Counted from the stretch's first letter, positions 36,501 through 49,819 are shown. The stretch is DNA of 64,000 bases from Homalodisca vitripennis (GCF_021130785.1 NC_060210.1:184666001-184730000); one strand, 5' to 3'. Notes: generated from the letters alone by a model not told the origin. Numbers and translations: made by a program.

Positions 36501-37394
36501 AATGTGAAGTAATTTAAAACTAAGATGAACATTATAAAAAATATATTACTAATTGCCAGTCCCTTTATTTAACAAAACTTTAACAGCAGGAGCTTGTAAA
36601 CTAGTAAAGTTTTGTCACTATTACTTAATTACACGAGTATAAAATAGCACAGTATTTTGCAAAAGTGAAACCAAAATTTACATTACAATAAAAATTAATT
36701 TCATGACAAACTTTTTCATTGGTGATAAAAATAATAACTCACATCTGTTCTTGACGTCTATTGCAAAGGTTATACAGATAGCTTAACAAAGCAAGATGTC
36801 GCTCAAGGCATCATCAACCTTTAACCTTCTTCGCTCTTCCCTCGTTACTGAATTATTGAAATGTTTCCTTTCCTCTAGAAAATTCACTTCAAACTGCGAA
36901 ATATATACGTTTGCACTTTTGGTACCTGTGTCCAATAAATCAGGGCTTGAGAATACTATCAAGATCATTCTTAAGTTATATGTTTGAAAACTTGGTTATT
37001 AAAAAAGTACAAAAAATCATTATGGCAATGTTAAATAGATAATCTTGAATTTTTAAATCTTTGTATTCACACAGTACTTTAAAGTTCCCAGTTTGACTGC
37101 ACCATTCATACTTCCTGACCGAGAACCAAGATAACATTGTCCTTGTGTATAAAAGACGTATATACCTCTGTAATAAGTTATCCATGGACTAGTTTTAATA
37201 TCATAAGGTGTGTTGTAATTCATAAAAGAACAAGAGAAATATGAGATTGCATTTTGCACTGTATTGTGTGCATCGTGTGCCTTGTACGCGTATCTACTGA
37301 GAAATAAGTGGTACATAAACAATAGGTTCGGGAACAATTCTAGTGGACCTTTAGGGATATGTCTGCTGTAATCCCTTTAGAGACCGATGAACTA
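33561..37394. other. No gene recognised
   Basis: Nearly 4 kb of AT-rich DNA. Frames of 61-94 codons (for example 34800-35006, 35199-35405, 36796-36987, 37053-37337) overlap on both strands and show no recognisable domain, signal peptide or repeat; none is supported. Confidence 0.5.
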
Positions 37395-37930
37395 CGGATA
37401 AAAGTGACACCTAGTTTATCTGGAACATTACTGGATCTCTGTGCCCCTAGTGGAGTTAGAAAGTTATAGTATTAGAGTGAATTATATTAGAGTTAGAAAA
37501 TTATAGGAACGAAGTGACCTTAGTGAAGCTTTAAGATTATTGTACCTTTGATATCTGGTGTAACTATAAAATTGTAGGATCACTGTAGGACTTAGTGAAG
37601 CTAGAAGATTATTAGACCACTGTGACACGCAGTGAAGCTGAAATTATACAACTGAACTGATCTATATTGGAATTAGATTATAGGATCGGAATGATCCTAG
37701 TAAAGCTTAAAGATTTTTTGGACCACTGTGATCCTAGTTGAGCTAGAACTTTACTTGATATATGTGATACTTAGTTAGCTAGAAACTTATAGGATAGCAG
37801 TGATCACTATTAGAACTAGAAGATTATAGCGTTCAATTGATTCTCACGAAGCTACTTAAACAAATATAGGATAACAGTGATAGTGGTGGAGGAATTACAG
37901 GATTCTAATGGAGTAAGAAGACAAATGATT
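37395..37930 (+). repeat. Highly degenerate minisatellite, unit about 36 bp (roughly 15 units)
   Basis: Repeated motif of the form CACTGTGATCCTAGTGAAGC followed by TAGAAGATTATAGGA, spaced 34-40 bp. Units diverge strongly by substitution and small indels, so it is old. A related single unit appears near the left edge at about 84-118 (TAGGATCATTGTGAAGTATC, then CTTAGAAGATCAT) and in its duplicate near 11951. Confidence 0.8.
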
Positions 37931-40900
37931 CGGACTGACGTTTAGAGAAGAAAGGAGTAGAATGGAAATATATACATTACAGTAAATACACACACACACA
38001 CAGCGATTTTTTCTTCATCTTAAAACTCACATTTCGCATCAAACATCTCTCTAAAGTAGCCACCACATGTTAAAGAAACGTTATTAGTATTTCTTCTCTA
38101 TTATCTTATCGTCTGTATTATGTGCAAAGTTGTATACACTTTCAAAGAAGATATTTGGTAAAACCCTAAGTTCTTCCCAAAGGAATGAGGAAATTCCACC
38201 TGCTTTAAGATATTTCCTGTTGATATTACAATTGTAGAAGACTTTGTCTTTACAAAACTGTAAGGAACGTTTTAGGCTGTATAATTGACCTGAGTTAACC
38301 AGGAGTATTGCTTTTAAATTTATATTACAGTAACATGTTTATACAAACAACAGGGTAGGAGGTATGGCCGAGTATAACAATTCATGGGCAGAGCACTGAA
38401 GAGACAAAAGTTTTAACGAGAGGCAGTTAAGAGCTGGGAGACGACAATAAAACTTTACGTCCAGGTCTTGAATAATTATTATTCATCTATTATTGTTCTT
38501 TCAGAGTAAATGTTTACCACAATGCTGGTCATGCTTCTCAAAATTTAATAAATTATGACAGAATAAGACAAATATTCTTCCATACTACGGATAGTTGTGG
38601 ATCTCATCCTATATCTAAATAATTTAACTAGCATTTTTTAATCATTAGGAAAATTCCATTGGTTTAAGATATTATATTATAGTTGTGCCCAAATAGTTAT
38701 TCTGCACCATTATGTTTTAGCTTTATTCCAGGAAGAGTAGCTGGTATTAAAATAATTATTACATATTTTTTTGAATCTTTAGACACATTTTTGGCAAACT
38801 TTCAACGTGTGAGTTTGAAAAAAGGTTGATCAAAGTGCAAATCTAGTGAAAGTATTGTTTTTCGTTTCACGCAACGATGGCCAATGCCCAGATAAAATAA
38901 AAATCGTTAACCATCATTAAAACCAATTCAGTACAAAATTATATTGATCTTGCTATAAGATATTATGATGATGAATTGAATATTGCTTATACAAAGAACG
39001 GTTATTAGTACTCACTTAAAATGTTTCTTGAACAAAATAAATGTTGATATCATTGCAAAAGGATGTTTCTCTGTTCGTTTAAATTTAGTGATGGGAAATA
39101 ATATAAGGTAATAAGCGTGTAATTTCTTAGAATCATGCTAATCATATACATATTATGAATAAAATGTTAGGAGAATAGTTTACGTAAGTCACAATTCTAA
39201 ATTTGGATACATTTATGTATTTCATTAAACAATAATTGTTTTGTCCAATTTAAAGAAAGACCAAACTTTCTTAAATAATATATTGGCAATGTGTTGGATT
39301 AGCTCAAATAAATCTGGCATCTTTTGTGAACAGAATTAAAGGATGTCGTTATATAAAACTAAATCATTTTTAGTTCCTTACAAATAACTGCTATTAACTC
39401 CTTCGCTTATTAAAATACAAATTTACGTATTATAACTGTACGCGTGAGTTAATTTTTGCGCATACTTCCTTTTCATTCTTTGTAATAAGACTTATAATTT
39501 TAGTGCTTATTCTTAGTGCTTAGCTATATTATCATATATACAACTTTTACTTCACTCGCAGATGCGTCTAATTATACTATTATATATGTTCAAAAAACAT
39601 GAAGCAAAATTTTCACTAAGTAAAGTTCCACTGGAACAATTTGTATAAATTTTTTATTTATAGAATAGGATTTTAATTTATTCTTCTCAGTTGGATACTT
39701 ACATGATCATAGCTTCGTCAATCAAACAAAATCTTCCTCCGGCGTGGAAAATGATGCACCCACAAGGGGATTTTTATACCTTGTTTTATTGGTTGTTTAT
39801 CACTGTGTATAAATCCGACTTCTATACGACACGGTAAACAAATCCAACATTGTGCAAAAACTAATACAGGATTATTGAGATAAACTTGTTTTTGTAAATA
39901 TCACAGGTATTATTGTTGAATGTAGTGTTAAATATTGTAAACATCTCAATGAATATGATCGATACAAATGTCACATTTTTTGGATTGTGTTGGTTCCAGA
40001 GCAAGTAATAAGTTGATTAAATTACCGTTTATTAAAAACTTATTTTAAATAAATATAATTTAAAATACATATACGAGATGAATAAATAGGTATTGGCACA
40101 ACTTTTGATTTGTATTTTCAGTGATAGTTATATTTAATTTACTAAATAAAGAACATAGCTCTAGGGGTGAGAAGTATTTCAATATTTATATATTTTTTTA
40201 CAACGTCAATTCAATCCATCCCGTATTACTATTGTTTCAGAAAGAATTATTTGAAATTGTTTGTTTAATCCATTTTCAATTTCCACGGTGAATGTTCATG
40301 CAATAAATCTAAAATCCCAGTAAGTAATATTATTGTGCTTTAAATATTGTGTATCATACGTTTTAAACAGTGATTGAAACAAAAAGGAATTATTACTAAA
40401 TTATTTTAAAGTTTTTATCTGTATTTTTGGGTGTAAAAATTAAAAAATTGTGCTAAATTTTGTATTATTCGTTAATTTCACTGCTTATTATTTATACAAT
40501 ATTGATATTTATAATTCATAGCGTAACTACTCATTAAACCCTCATGACACTTGCAATATCTTTTCGAACAATGAACGTCTTCAAAAAATAAATTTTCGTT
40601 ATTTTGTATGTATAATAATTGTAATGAAAAGTTTAATTTACATTAATAAACTATTTCTCAGTAACCTCAAATATTGCAAGGATGAAGTTGTCGGTGATGA
40701 GAAAAAGTTCTGTGCAATCCTGACAAATCCTCTTTGAAGCATTTTATTAATAAATTTACTGCAAGTATTAATATATTCCTAAACCAGGGTTATATTTTAT
40801 TAACCTAAGCAAAGCGGTTTATTTATTTAGGTTTTAACTTATAAATAAATAGTTTTGACATCTGGAATGCAGTTTTACTTCAGAGCAGTGTTTTTGTTTC

Positions 40901-41404
40901 AGAAGTTTCACATTTTAATTTACAGCTTATTTTTCTATAAGAGTTTCAATCAAAAAACATTTTGTTTTAATAAATTGGAATATTTTATTACATATGTTTT
41001 GGGGGAAATTAGAGATTGATGTTTTGTATTCAGTAAGTAACAGTTTGTCTTTAATATACTTTTCAATTATACTGACAAAAAATTATAATTTGTGATCTGT
41101 TTGCCGTATTGAAAATGTAGAATATAATTACATTTAAGGGGAAGAAGAAGTTACCCTAAAGCAAAACATCCTTATTACGAATCCTTATAGATGCATGAGA
41201 CTTTGTTAGTTAATAACATTAAGGGTAACAATGGTAATATAAAAAGCTAATTCACAATTCGTTCCTATTTTGAGTATTATTCTTGTTCCAAACGGCGTTA
41301 AAATTAAATTACAAATAAAATTTACTGTAAATACGTATTTATTCATTCTAGTAATGTATACGAATACATATATTGATAACCATCCAAGATCATCATAATT
41401 ATGT
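37931..41404. other. No gene recognised
   Basis: About 3.5 kb of AT-rich sequence without a coding signal or a repeat partner I could see. Confidence 0.5.
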
Positions 41405-41622
41405 TTCTGAAAAGAATGAACGAATAAATAAAACTTACTTCTAAAGAATCACTAAAGCCAATTCAAGTCAAAACGGAAGTAGCCTCGAGGCCGGAAGTGG
41501 ACCTCGATGATTTTACTTTCAAGTAAACCGAGCCACTTGGCTTTCATTCCGACAAGTGGATGAATTTAGAGCGCTATTGTCCACGTAAACCAGTTCGTTG
41601 AATTGAATTGTGCTGTAAGCTG
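41405..41622 (+). repeat. Dispersed family E, copy 2
   Basis: Partner of 21590-21800, more GC-rich at GCCTCGAGGCCGGAAGTGG. Confidence 0.8.
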
Positions 41623-42619
41623 TCATTTATAAACCAATTGATGAAACGTGAATACTTCAATCTTGGCTGAAAATGTCCTCTTAATTTTTATTGCTATAAA
41701 AAGAGAATATTTACAAATTGAACAACCAGACAACTACCACAAAAAACTAATTTACCAAATGAGATGTTATCCTTAAGGATTTTCTTTCAACGACTGTTAC
41801 ACTTGTTTATTTAGCTACAACAAAGCGTAAATTTGCCACAAGAAGTTGTTACATCACCAATTTTTAGTTTTTCGGTTAGGAAGCTTAGGAAGTGGAGACT
41901 TTTTAGGTCGTATTGAGAGTGGAAGAAATTCCTTTTACAAGTCAATGAAAGAGATAAGTAGAACGTATCTATTTACTGAAACTCGTGGCCATTTCAGTAG
42001 ATCGAGTAGATAAAAAATGTATTACTTTTTTTATATTGTGAAAATGAACCAGTATAAGAAATTTAAAAAAATAACTACCAGACAAATAGCTAGACTGATA
42101 ATATTGTATTTTTAAAGCAACAGTTAAATTATTCACAGCTATGCTTACTTATTACTATTAAAAATAGCTAAAGTTAATCAAATAACATAAATAAAAAAGA
42201 AAGAAAGAAAATTTCTACATTTTATTATCTTTTATGATCTTGCCTTTTCTTTCCACATTCTAATCGATTGGGAGCAAGAGTTATTCTCTATCAGAGCTCA
42301 AGTACCGGCGATGGGTAAATATATTAAACCCCTGGGATTAGACAAATTAGAGGTTGATTAGACAAAACTTCAGGTTGATATTGTGAGGGTTGAAAGGTGA
42401 AAGTGGTAGTGTTCCTTGACTACTAACAAGGTGGACAGTTTAGGGATTGCCACCAGAACCACAACGCGTCAGTTGTAAAAATCCTTCATCTTCCTCTAAG
42501 ATAAATAAGGAGAAGTGTAATGTGGTGAGGGTTGGTAGGTAATAATATAAGTGGTAATAAGTGGAAGGGAATTTTTGATCCCAACCCGACTTCAAAAGTA
42601 CAACACAAATTATATAAAC

Positions 42620-42800
42620 AGGTCACTACGTTTCCAAAATTAGAATATATCCTCTTATTCAGGTGTCCAAATACCGTACAGTCTCTCACCCAGTCTAGTG
42701 CGCGCGGCATGTGCGTGTACAGTGCACCTGTTGTGTGTTGTGGGTTGAGAACAGATTTGTTCTATGCTAAGTTTGTTCTCATGCCGATCCCTCAGGATAT
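42620..42800 (+). repeat. Dispersed family F, copy 1
   Basis: Shares TATCCTCTTATTCAGGTGTC, a CATAC/GTGTACAG segment and ATGCCGATC-CTC with 46420-46545. The overlapping frames of 96 (plus) and 74 (minus) codons are broken in the other copy and not taken as genes. Confidence 0.65.
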
Positions 42801-44013
42801 ACGAGTTGGTACATTTTTATGAATAATTTGTTGTCTTGTAAACTACACTAATTACGGATTTAAGTGAAGTGTAATTGTATACCTGATAGGTCATGGTAAA
42901 TGACTATCCTTTGAGGCTATGTAGAATGTTAACCCAGTTTACGAAGACCTCTATGCATTAGGCCTATAAATTGACAGTAGAAACCCTTTGATAACTTACC
43001 CTCGACATTATAAAAATGAACTAGTAGAATGAACCTTGAAACGTGACTAGAAGTCGTTTTGGAAGAACGACTCTAACCTAAATTAACCTAATCTAACCTA
43101 ACGTAACCAAAATTTTCATTCGTGCAATTTGATACAACTGAATATAATAATCTTATAGAACCGGTATAATGATAGCTCGTAACCGTCTCGTACTAACTTC
43201 CTAAAAGAAATAGTGCTTATACATTATTTTGTGATAGTAAAAACTAGAAAACCCCTGCCGGTTCAAAATAATAACTTTAGGACACCCGTACATTATAAAC
43301 CGGAAACTAATTGACTATAGGTACTTTGTAAACAACAGCAGTAAATAAAAAAGTACAAATAAAGGTTTTAAAGAATTTACAGCCTAGTGGTAGAAACACC
43401 GGATACTGCATCAATCCACGTCCTACAAATGTACGAATATTTCTCCCTCAACTGGGACTGGCGCGGCCCTGGAGAGCTTTTTGTCTGATTTAATAACGTA
43501 TTGAACCTTCACAATAAGTCTCTCCATATCTAGTGAATATCGTATTTATACACCGCTTGTTTATCGCTTCGATTTCGTTTTGTTGGCCCGGATATTAAAT
43601 ATACAGAATTTAATAATATCATAATATACAGTTATTAAGTAATCACTGTTCATTCTTTAAAGTGTTGTTTTTAACAATAAATATATAGTAATTTTTTGTC
43701 GATATAAGTGTTATCTTTCATTGATATACTCTTCTGTAGAATTTAATCTGTCCTTAGACATTTTCTTTTATTGAGTATTCTTTTCTTATATACATATGAA
43801 ACCTTAAAAAAGCTTACAATATTTATGAAAATGTCCATAAACTTTCCTAATATAAAAAGTTATAAAACCTTTAAAAAAACTTTGGTATTAACCGTGATTT
43901 TGATTTTTGTACAATAATTTTTAGTTTCTTTTTACGTAAACAATAATCGGTTAAAATATTTTAGGTTACTCAATAATTTAGTCTTGCTAGGTACATACGA
44001 TTAAGAAATAAAA
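42801..44013. other. No gene recognised; short TTAGG-like patch
   Basis: At 43075-43110 the minus strand reads GGTTAGATTAGGTTAA, a few degenerate copies of the insect telomere pentamer TTAGG. This is too short and irregular to call interstitial telomere. The rest is AT-rich. Confidence 0.4.
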
Positions 44014-44033
44014 AATATATATATATATATATA
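44014..44033 (+). repeat. Short (TA)n tract
   Basis: Nine or so TA dinucleotides. Confidence 0.9.
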
Positions 44034-45389
44034 GGGATTTTTCTATCTAGTATTATATTGACAACCTTTAATGTTATATCATTAATCGAATATTGAGAAA
44101 ATATTCTATATTGACACGTCTATAATCTACTGCTAGCATATTGTTATACAATTTTCCAGCAGAATACGCAATATAATTATATTTCAACAAAAAAGGGTAA
44201 TCTTTGATCAAGCCAGCAAGTTTTATATTAAAATTGTTGGGACGTGCTAAGCCTTCAAAGTTTTCAAGAGACCAAATACTTTTGTTTATCAGCTTCTACT
44301 CTTCCTGCAACCTTAATAGTCCTTTTGTCTAAATAAGCAACTATATGAATCTCTAAGTTAGTAGAAGCGCCCATGTAAATGCTCATGCCTTCCTTAAATT
44401 TTACTCCCATTTCTTGACGCTTTAAAATATCATGAAGAGTCACACTTACTTGTATTTCACAAGTTAGCAAGTAACTGTTAGATTACTAATAGTTAGGACA
44501 AATATTCCCCATCCCGTGGCGTGTCGCTCCACTAGGGTACAAACGTCATGGGCTCAAAAAGTTTCCTTTCACGAAACTTAATTTCATCCACACCGTAATT
44601 TCACCACGTAAGAGGTGGGATCTCTGTTGACCCAAATAAGAGTACTATTTAAATCCTTCATCTGGATAATCAAAGTCTAAAAGCACACCTTACATCAATA
44701 ACGATGTTCAAAATAAGTTCTTTACACAACACCATCTTATCTCGCCAAGAGTCTGCAACAGAGATGCCAAAGCTCATACTCATGTAGATGGCAAGATATT
44801 TCCAAGAATTCCTGATGTGTGATAAGAGCATTCAGAAGAATTCATGTCCTTCAATTGCTACCATCTGCAACCGGAAGCTTGAGATTGTACTGAATTGCGC
44901 CAATGGCAATCCTTACAGTATCAACTTTACACTATCAGCTTCGATGTCAGGTTCACATAAGCGACATATGTATGTACCAAGTTTTGTACTTAAGCGCAGT
45001 TGAAATCGGGTATGACGGAAAATCCCATTTTGGTGATGATTATATAAACCGACCGTTGTAAAGTTCGGATTACATGAGTATGGTTCTTTTATATAAATAC
45101 ATATAATATTATAAATATATATAACATGCTCTATACAGTTAGAAGAACATCAAAAACCCTTTAAGCTTTATAACTACTTGGATTGTAGATATTAATATTC
45201 CAGTGTATTAATATTTAAATTATCAATGAGACATCCAAGACGATATAAAATATTTTTTGATTAGTAAGTTCTAGTGAATATTCAGTACAATTTATTACTA
45301 AATTGGTTAACTATTAAATATTATCTGGTTTGTCTAAAATAAAAATCACAGTTCTAAATAAAAACAATGGATTTATTTTAAACTGGCAA
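44034..45389. other. No gene recognised
   Basis: Somewhat more GC-rich at 44480-45010. A 68-codon minus frame (44264-44470) and a 71-codon plus frame (44788-45003) are not recognisable. A weak transposase resemblance on the minus strand is discussed among the rejected items. Confidence 0.45.
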
Positions 45390-46110
45390 ATTAATAAATT
45401 CAACGTTTCAGAATTTTCATCACTCTTTTCCACAAAGGAATTGAAAACCGCGTTTAGTAAATCAAAAAGTTCCTTTAGAAAGAAATAAAAATATTAATCA
45501 AATATATCAAACTAAAAATCAGAGCTCTCTTCTAAAATAAAATAATAAAGTTTTAAAATAAAAATCTAATACCACTTGGAAATAACTAAAATAAAAATTT
45601 TCACTTCTAAGTACACTCACAATTCAAAAAATAAAAATTTAAACTTCTCTTTACACTAGTTGAACCTTAACTTTCAAGTCTCTGCAATTCAGATTACAAC
45701 TCTCTCAAAAATTATTAATTTTAAATTACTTTCCAATTAATTAATTCACAATAAAACAGTTCTAGTTAAATGTTAATAAATTACTAAATTTCCAACTTTA
45801 ATTAAAATCATTAACAAAGTTCAATTTTAATTCACCTTTCTTGCAAGATTGAAACCAACTGTAACTTGTATAATTCTATTATGCTCTATTGTTCATCGAG
45901 AATTAATTATGCAGATTGCTCTGTAGTTTCTATGAATTTAAATTTTTTCCTCAAAATCCCTCGCGGAAAAGAATTAAGAAACACGGCGCACTGTAATCAA
46001 CTTAACTCACGAAAATAACCAAAAGAAGGGCGAAAATTATGAGCGGGCGCTTAAATACTTCCCTTTCAAATCAACTTTGCAGGTCATCCGCGGTGTTCTC
46101 TCATTGGTCC
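45390..46110 (-). other. A-rich segment with promoter-like start on the minus strand; possible old LTR
   Basis: Reading the minus strand, a CCAAT box (46103-46107) is followed about 46 bp later by the TATA-like TATTTAA (46051-46057). After that comes GC-rich sequence and then a long A/T-rich low-complexity stretch with repeated ATTTTTATTTT. Near its far end is TGATGAAAATTCTGAAACGT (about 45402-45421). The composition and the CCAAT/TATA spacing would suit an LTR U3 region or an RNA polymerase II promoter, but I could not define LTR ends. Confidence 0.3.
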
Positions 46111-46419
46111 AGCTGTATTAATCTAGGAGAACAATAGTCGCAACAAGACCAGTTCTAATCAAATTCAAGGCAGTCAAACTGCCTTCCTAAGAATTTAAAA
46201 CTACCAGTACTAACTTGCCAAAGGATTACATGTTCGTTTTTTTACCCTGACTTTTCACAATCTAATCTAAAATTAAATCCCAATATTTCGATCCCGAAAT
46301 TTTCATTTAATTTAAGTTTTAATTTAAAAAATAAATCAATGTAGCTTTAAAAACTCTACAAGCTTAAAACAATTTAAGGATTTTGGATATTTCCTATCGT
46401 GATATGTAATAAAAATAGA

Positions 46420-46545
46420 ATACTAATTATCCAGGATTGGAATCTATCCTCTTATTCAGGTGTCCATAAGTGTATAGTTCATCACCTTATCTGATACGTG
46501 CAGCATACGTCTATACCTTATGCCGATCGCTCTGCATGTACTGGT
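46420..46545 (+). repeat. Dispersed family F, copy 2
   Basis: Partner of 42620-42800. Confidence 0.65.
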
Positions 46546-46669
46546 GTAAAGGACTAATTGGTTTTTTGGTGTACAACTTCTATTGTTTGTTAGGCTTTCG
46601 TGAGATTATCACTATAAATTCGTTGGATTTAATCTGTTTACTTGCTTAACCTCAAGCCTTAAGGCTTTA

Positions 46670-46765
46670 TGACACCTGAAGAAGAAGAAAGATTATTATC
46701 CACGAAACGTAGTCTTCTATTTTTGCAACATCACACTATGACAATTTCCCGAATTCCTTTCAAGT
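46670..46765 (+). mobile_element. Possible LINE 3'-end fragment
   Basis: CACCTGAAGAAGAAGAAAGA followed by CACGAAACGT has the form CCTGAaGA...CGAAACGT often found at the 3' untranslated end of non-LTR retrotransposons. No coding part is attached. Confidence 0.35.
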
Positions 46766-46884
46766 CATCCGCCTTCAATAAAAAGCTGAAAAGAAAACAT
46801 TATTTTTTTAACACATTTACAATAATCCTCCAAACGTTTTAATTTTAGTAAGTTTACTTCTTTCGTTTATGGTGAATAAATTCA

Positions 46885-47095
46885 AAAGTGTATATTTTTC
46901 AAGAACTTTTCCAGGTTTAAAAGACAACAACTCGAGTGAATATAAACCACCCAATCTAACTTAAACACATCCTTATGCTTAGTCCTGGGAGTAATTTTAG
47001 TAAAAGCTTTCCTCCGTTCTCTCATAAAACGGACCTTAAGATGTTTTTCACTTCCCAATCATTCAAGCATATGAGATATGACCTGTAATATTAAA
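46885..47095 (-). repeat. Dispersed family I, inverted copy
   Basis: Reverse-complement relative of 20000-20185 with CCCAATCTAACTTAAA, AAAGCTTTCCTCCGTTCTCT and CATATGAGATATGACCTGTA. Confidence 0.72.
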
Positions 47096-49177
47096 TGATT
47101 AATAATTAATCATACAATAAGAAAATTCAATATTTTTATAAGTATACAGAAGTGACAGTTCTTTATTTTCCACATGAAAAACCTTATTTAGAAAGTGAAA
47201 ACTTAGATTTTCTACACCACTTTTGATCGGTATACTGTATTAAAATTTGTCTATAACCAAGAATGTTGGATTAGAATAAGCTGGTAAGAGGATTTTTAAG
47301 AGTTTAATGCAATTTGTATTTCCATAATTTTTTTCCATTATAAAATAGAATATTACTTTGAAATGATTATAATTGGATACCACGTGTCAAAAAAACAATT
47401 CTGGCTAATGAGTAGTGACACTCGTTAGGCAAATTGGTTTGTCCCAGCCACAAAGCCAAATTCCTGCGAACTGTGTTCTTGGGTTTCGTAGCCAAGTATT
47501 TCGTGTTCGTCCTTCATGGTACTCATCCTTAAGTCATAGAATCAAGGTTTTTGTAGTAGTACGTTAAAGGGAAATATATTTATTACGAAAACTATTTGTA
47601 AACCTGTCATAAAAGAAATATTTAGACCTTAGGACTATGTGCTTCAAGGCTGTGTAAGTTAAAGGTCAGGCATCGGTATTTGTCAGTAAATAACATCAGA
47701 GTGTTGTAATAAATGGTTATTATTAGCTCTGACGACCAAGACTTATTTATTAGAGTACACTCCTCTGTAATTTATTACACATGTTTAGATGATTACAACT
47801 ATAGATCAAGAGTAGCAGTCTTTTTGTGTGAAACTGATACCACCCTCCCAAATATAATGTGCAGTCAGTTTATTGTGAACTAAATGGAAATATTTTAATC
47901 GTATCATCTCCAATTAATAAATGTCATCTATCAATGGAGGCTTCATCTCCTCAATGGATGAGTCAAGAAATGACCTGCATTGCCTCCCTAGTACTGTAAT
48001 AAGTCCTTAAGTAACATTAATTAACGCTTCAATCAGGTAATTAACGTTATGCAGCTTGTGTAACTTTATCACTGTTAAGATTAATATGAAAGAACACCTA
48101 ATTACTTAAATAATATAACGTAAATACTCACTACTATTAAAATACTGTATGGAGATCACGAGTAGAGTAGTGAGAGGAATGCGCTCTCCGCCTGTCAGGG
48201 CTCCCTGTCTATCACTCTTCATACATCAAAAACATATCCATTCTATTAATTTTCAATTACAATACATTTTTATAACCTTCCTTTATATTTCCTTTAATTT
48301 GAAACATTTTTTTGTTTACATAGTGTTATTTATCATATTGTTTTGATCGTGCTTGTTTTATTTTTGTATATTTGACTGTTGTCATTGGTTATCAATTGTA
48401 ATATTTGTAATTATTTTAATATAATTGTAAAACATTAATAACTGTATTGTTGAATTTGTATTTGTCAATTTATTTTACACGTATTAAAAAAGTATTTGTA
48501 AACCCAAATACAAAAGACTTGGCCGCCTTGTAATGGTTACCATAAATTACGAAATTTAGCCAAATAATGTGTATATTTACATAGGCATTATAAATATTTA
48601 AAATGTACAATTATTATTAATACATTTCGATAAATCCTAAATTACGACTTCTGATTAAACAATGCACAAGGTTAACTATACTGTTACCGAATACTAAAAT
48701 GATCAAAGTTACGTAAGGACTATGAACACAATGCGGACAACGAGGGGACACAGAGGTAGACATGCACTTCGGTAGAGTGGTGGGGAAAATATAATTGGAT
48801 GTTTTTGGAATGGCTAGTTCGAGAAATTCTTTAGAATCTACCCCACTCCACCGTACCCCTCACTACACCACGCGTGAGCTCCTTACAGTAAACGAACCGC
48901 ATAACTTATACAGAATTAGAGTGATACAGAAACGAAGTGAAGCCTTAGCAAACACTTCTTCTGTTGCATCAAAGACCTTTCCATGCTCGTAGGGTAAATA
49001 TTTATTATAGTGTGATAGTTAAATTTTAACTCCTTTTAGTATCAATTTTTCAGATAAAAGAAGCCAAACGCGATCCATCAATGGACATTAGAAGGAAAAA
49101 CCAACTTCAAAACTTCACGGAAACAAATATTGACAAAGCGAAAATGAAATAATAACTTATTTATATTCTAGTTGGTG
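47096..49177. other. No gene recognised
   Basis: AT-rich. At 48770-48870 GGTAGAGTGGTGGGG and CCCCACTCCACCGTACC form an imperfect inverted repeat about 50 bp apart. Frames of 65 codons at 48149 and 48795 are unsupported. Confidence 0.45.
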
Positions 49178-49188
49178 TATATATATAT

Positions 49189-49243
<55 letters not shown>
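49178..49243 (+). repeat. (TA)n microsatellite with one interruption
   Basis: TA dinucleotides with an AAA interruption at about 49200. Confidence 0.97.
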
Positions 49244-49246
<3 letters not shown>

Positions 49247-49443
49247 TTAGACTATGGGATGCTACTTAACCTTGAAACAACACTGAATCTTGGGATTTTC
49301 ACAGGGAGGACTACCAGCCGAGTTTCTAGCTGTATAACTGTTTATTACAATATATCATTTAAACTTATTATTGTTCACATAGGTTTCTGGTACATATTAG
49401 ATAAATAGATATGCTTATTAAAAATTAGACGTAACGTTTAAAG

Positions 49444-49679
49444 TAGAGATGTGCCAAAAGAACTGGAACAGTTCCATCGGAATGTTCCGGAACAGTAACG
49501 GACCTGGAAAAGTTCAATTCTTCGGAACAGGTTACGTGCCTAGAAGATCTGGGCGTTCCGACTCTGTTAAGCTCGAACTCCCTGTTCCGTCGGAACGGTT
49601 TATTAGACGTGCCAAAATTGTTCCGGGCGCTCTGGAACTCTTAATCGGAACGACTAGGCTGGTAAATGTTCTGCGGTAA
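49444..49679 (+). repeat. GC-richer segment dense in GGAAC/GTTCC motifs
   Basis: Eleven GGAAC or GTTCC pentamers occur in about 235 bp, several as palindromic pairs (GGAACAGTTCC, GTTCCGGAAC, GTTCCGTCGGAAC). The start TAGAGATGTGCCAAAA is partly repeated at 49604 (TAGACGTGCCAAAA). This opening resembles hAT transposon ends, but no inverted partner is visible. A 76-codon plus frame spans the segment (49449-49679); its R/G/S-rich product follows from the motif repeats and I do not recognise it. Confidence 0.5.
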
Positions 49680-49819
49680 ACAGAGTTCTCAATATTCTGT
49701 CATTTTTTTCAATTATCAACTTTTGCTGTATATTAGTCATAGATTGTTACTTTGAAATAACGTATTTAAATAAAAGGATAAGTTAATGCGTTATTACGTT
49801 ACTGTCTTTTGGACAAAAC

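Noticed and set aside
42486..42822. Opposite-strand frames of 74 and 96 codons
   Set aside because: They lie in dispersed family F, whose other copy (46420-46545) breaks the frame.
43075..43110. Interstitial telomere (TTAGG)n
   Set aside because: Only a few degenerate pentamers; common by chance or as remnants in insect DNA.
44780..44990. Minus-strand peptide resembling the end of a piggyBac-type transposase (MLLSHIRNSW, then GISVADSWR)
   Set aside because: Only a loose similarity over some 30 residues, with a stop and no DDD residues visible; a frame-tolerant profile search would be needed.
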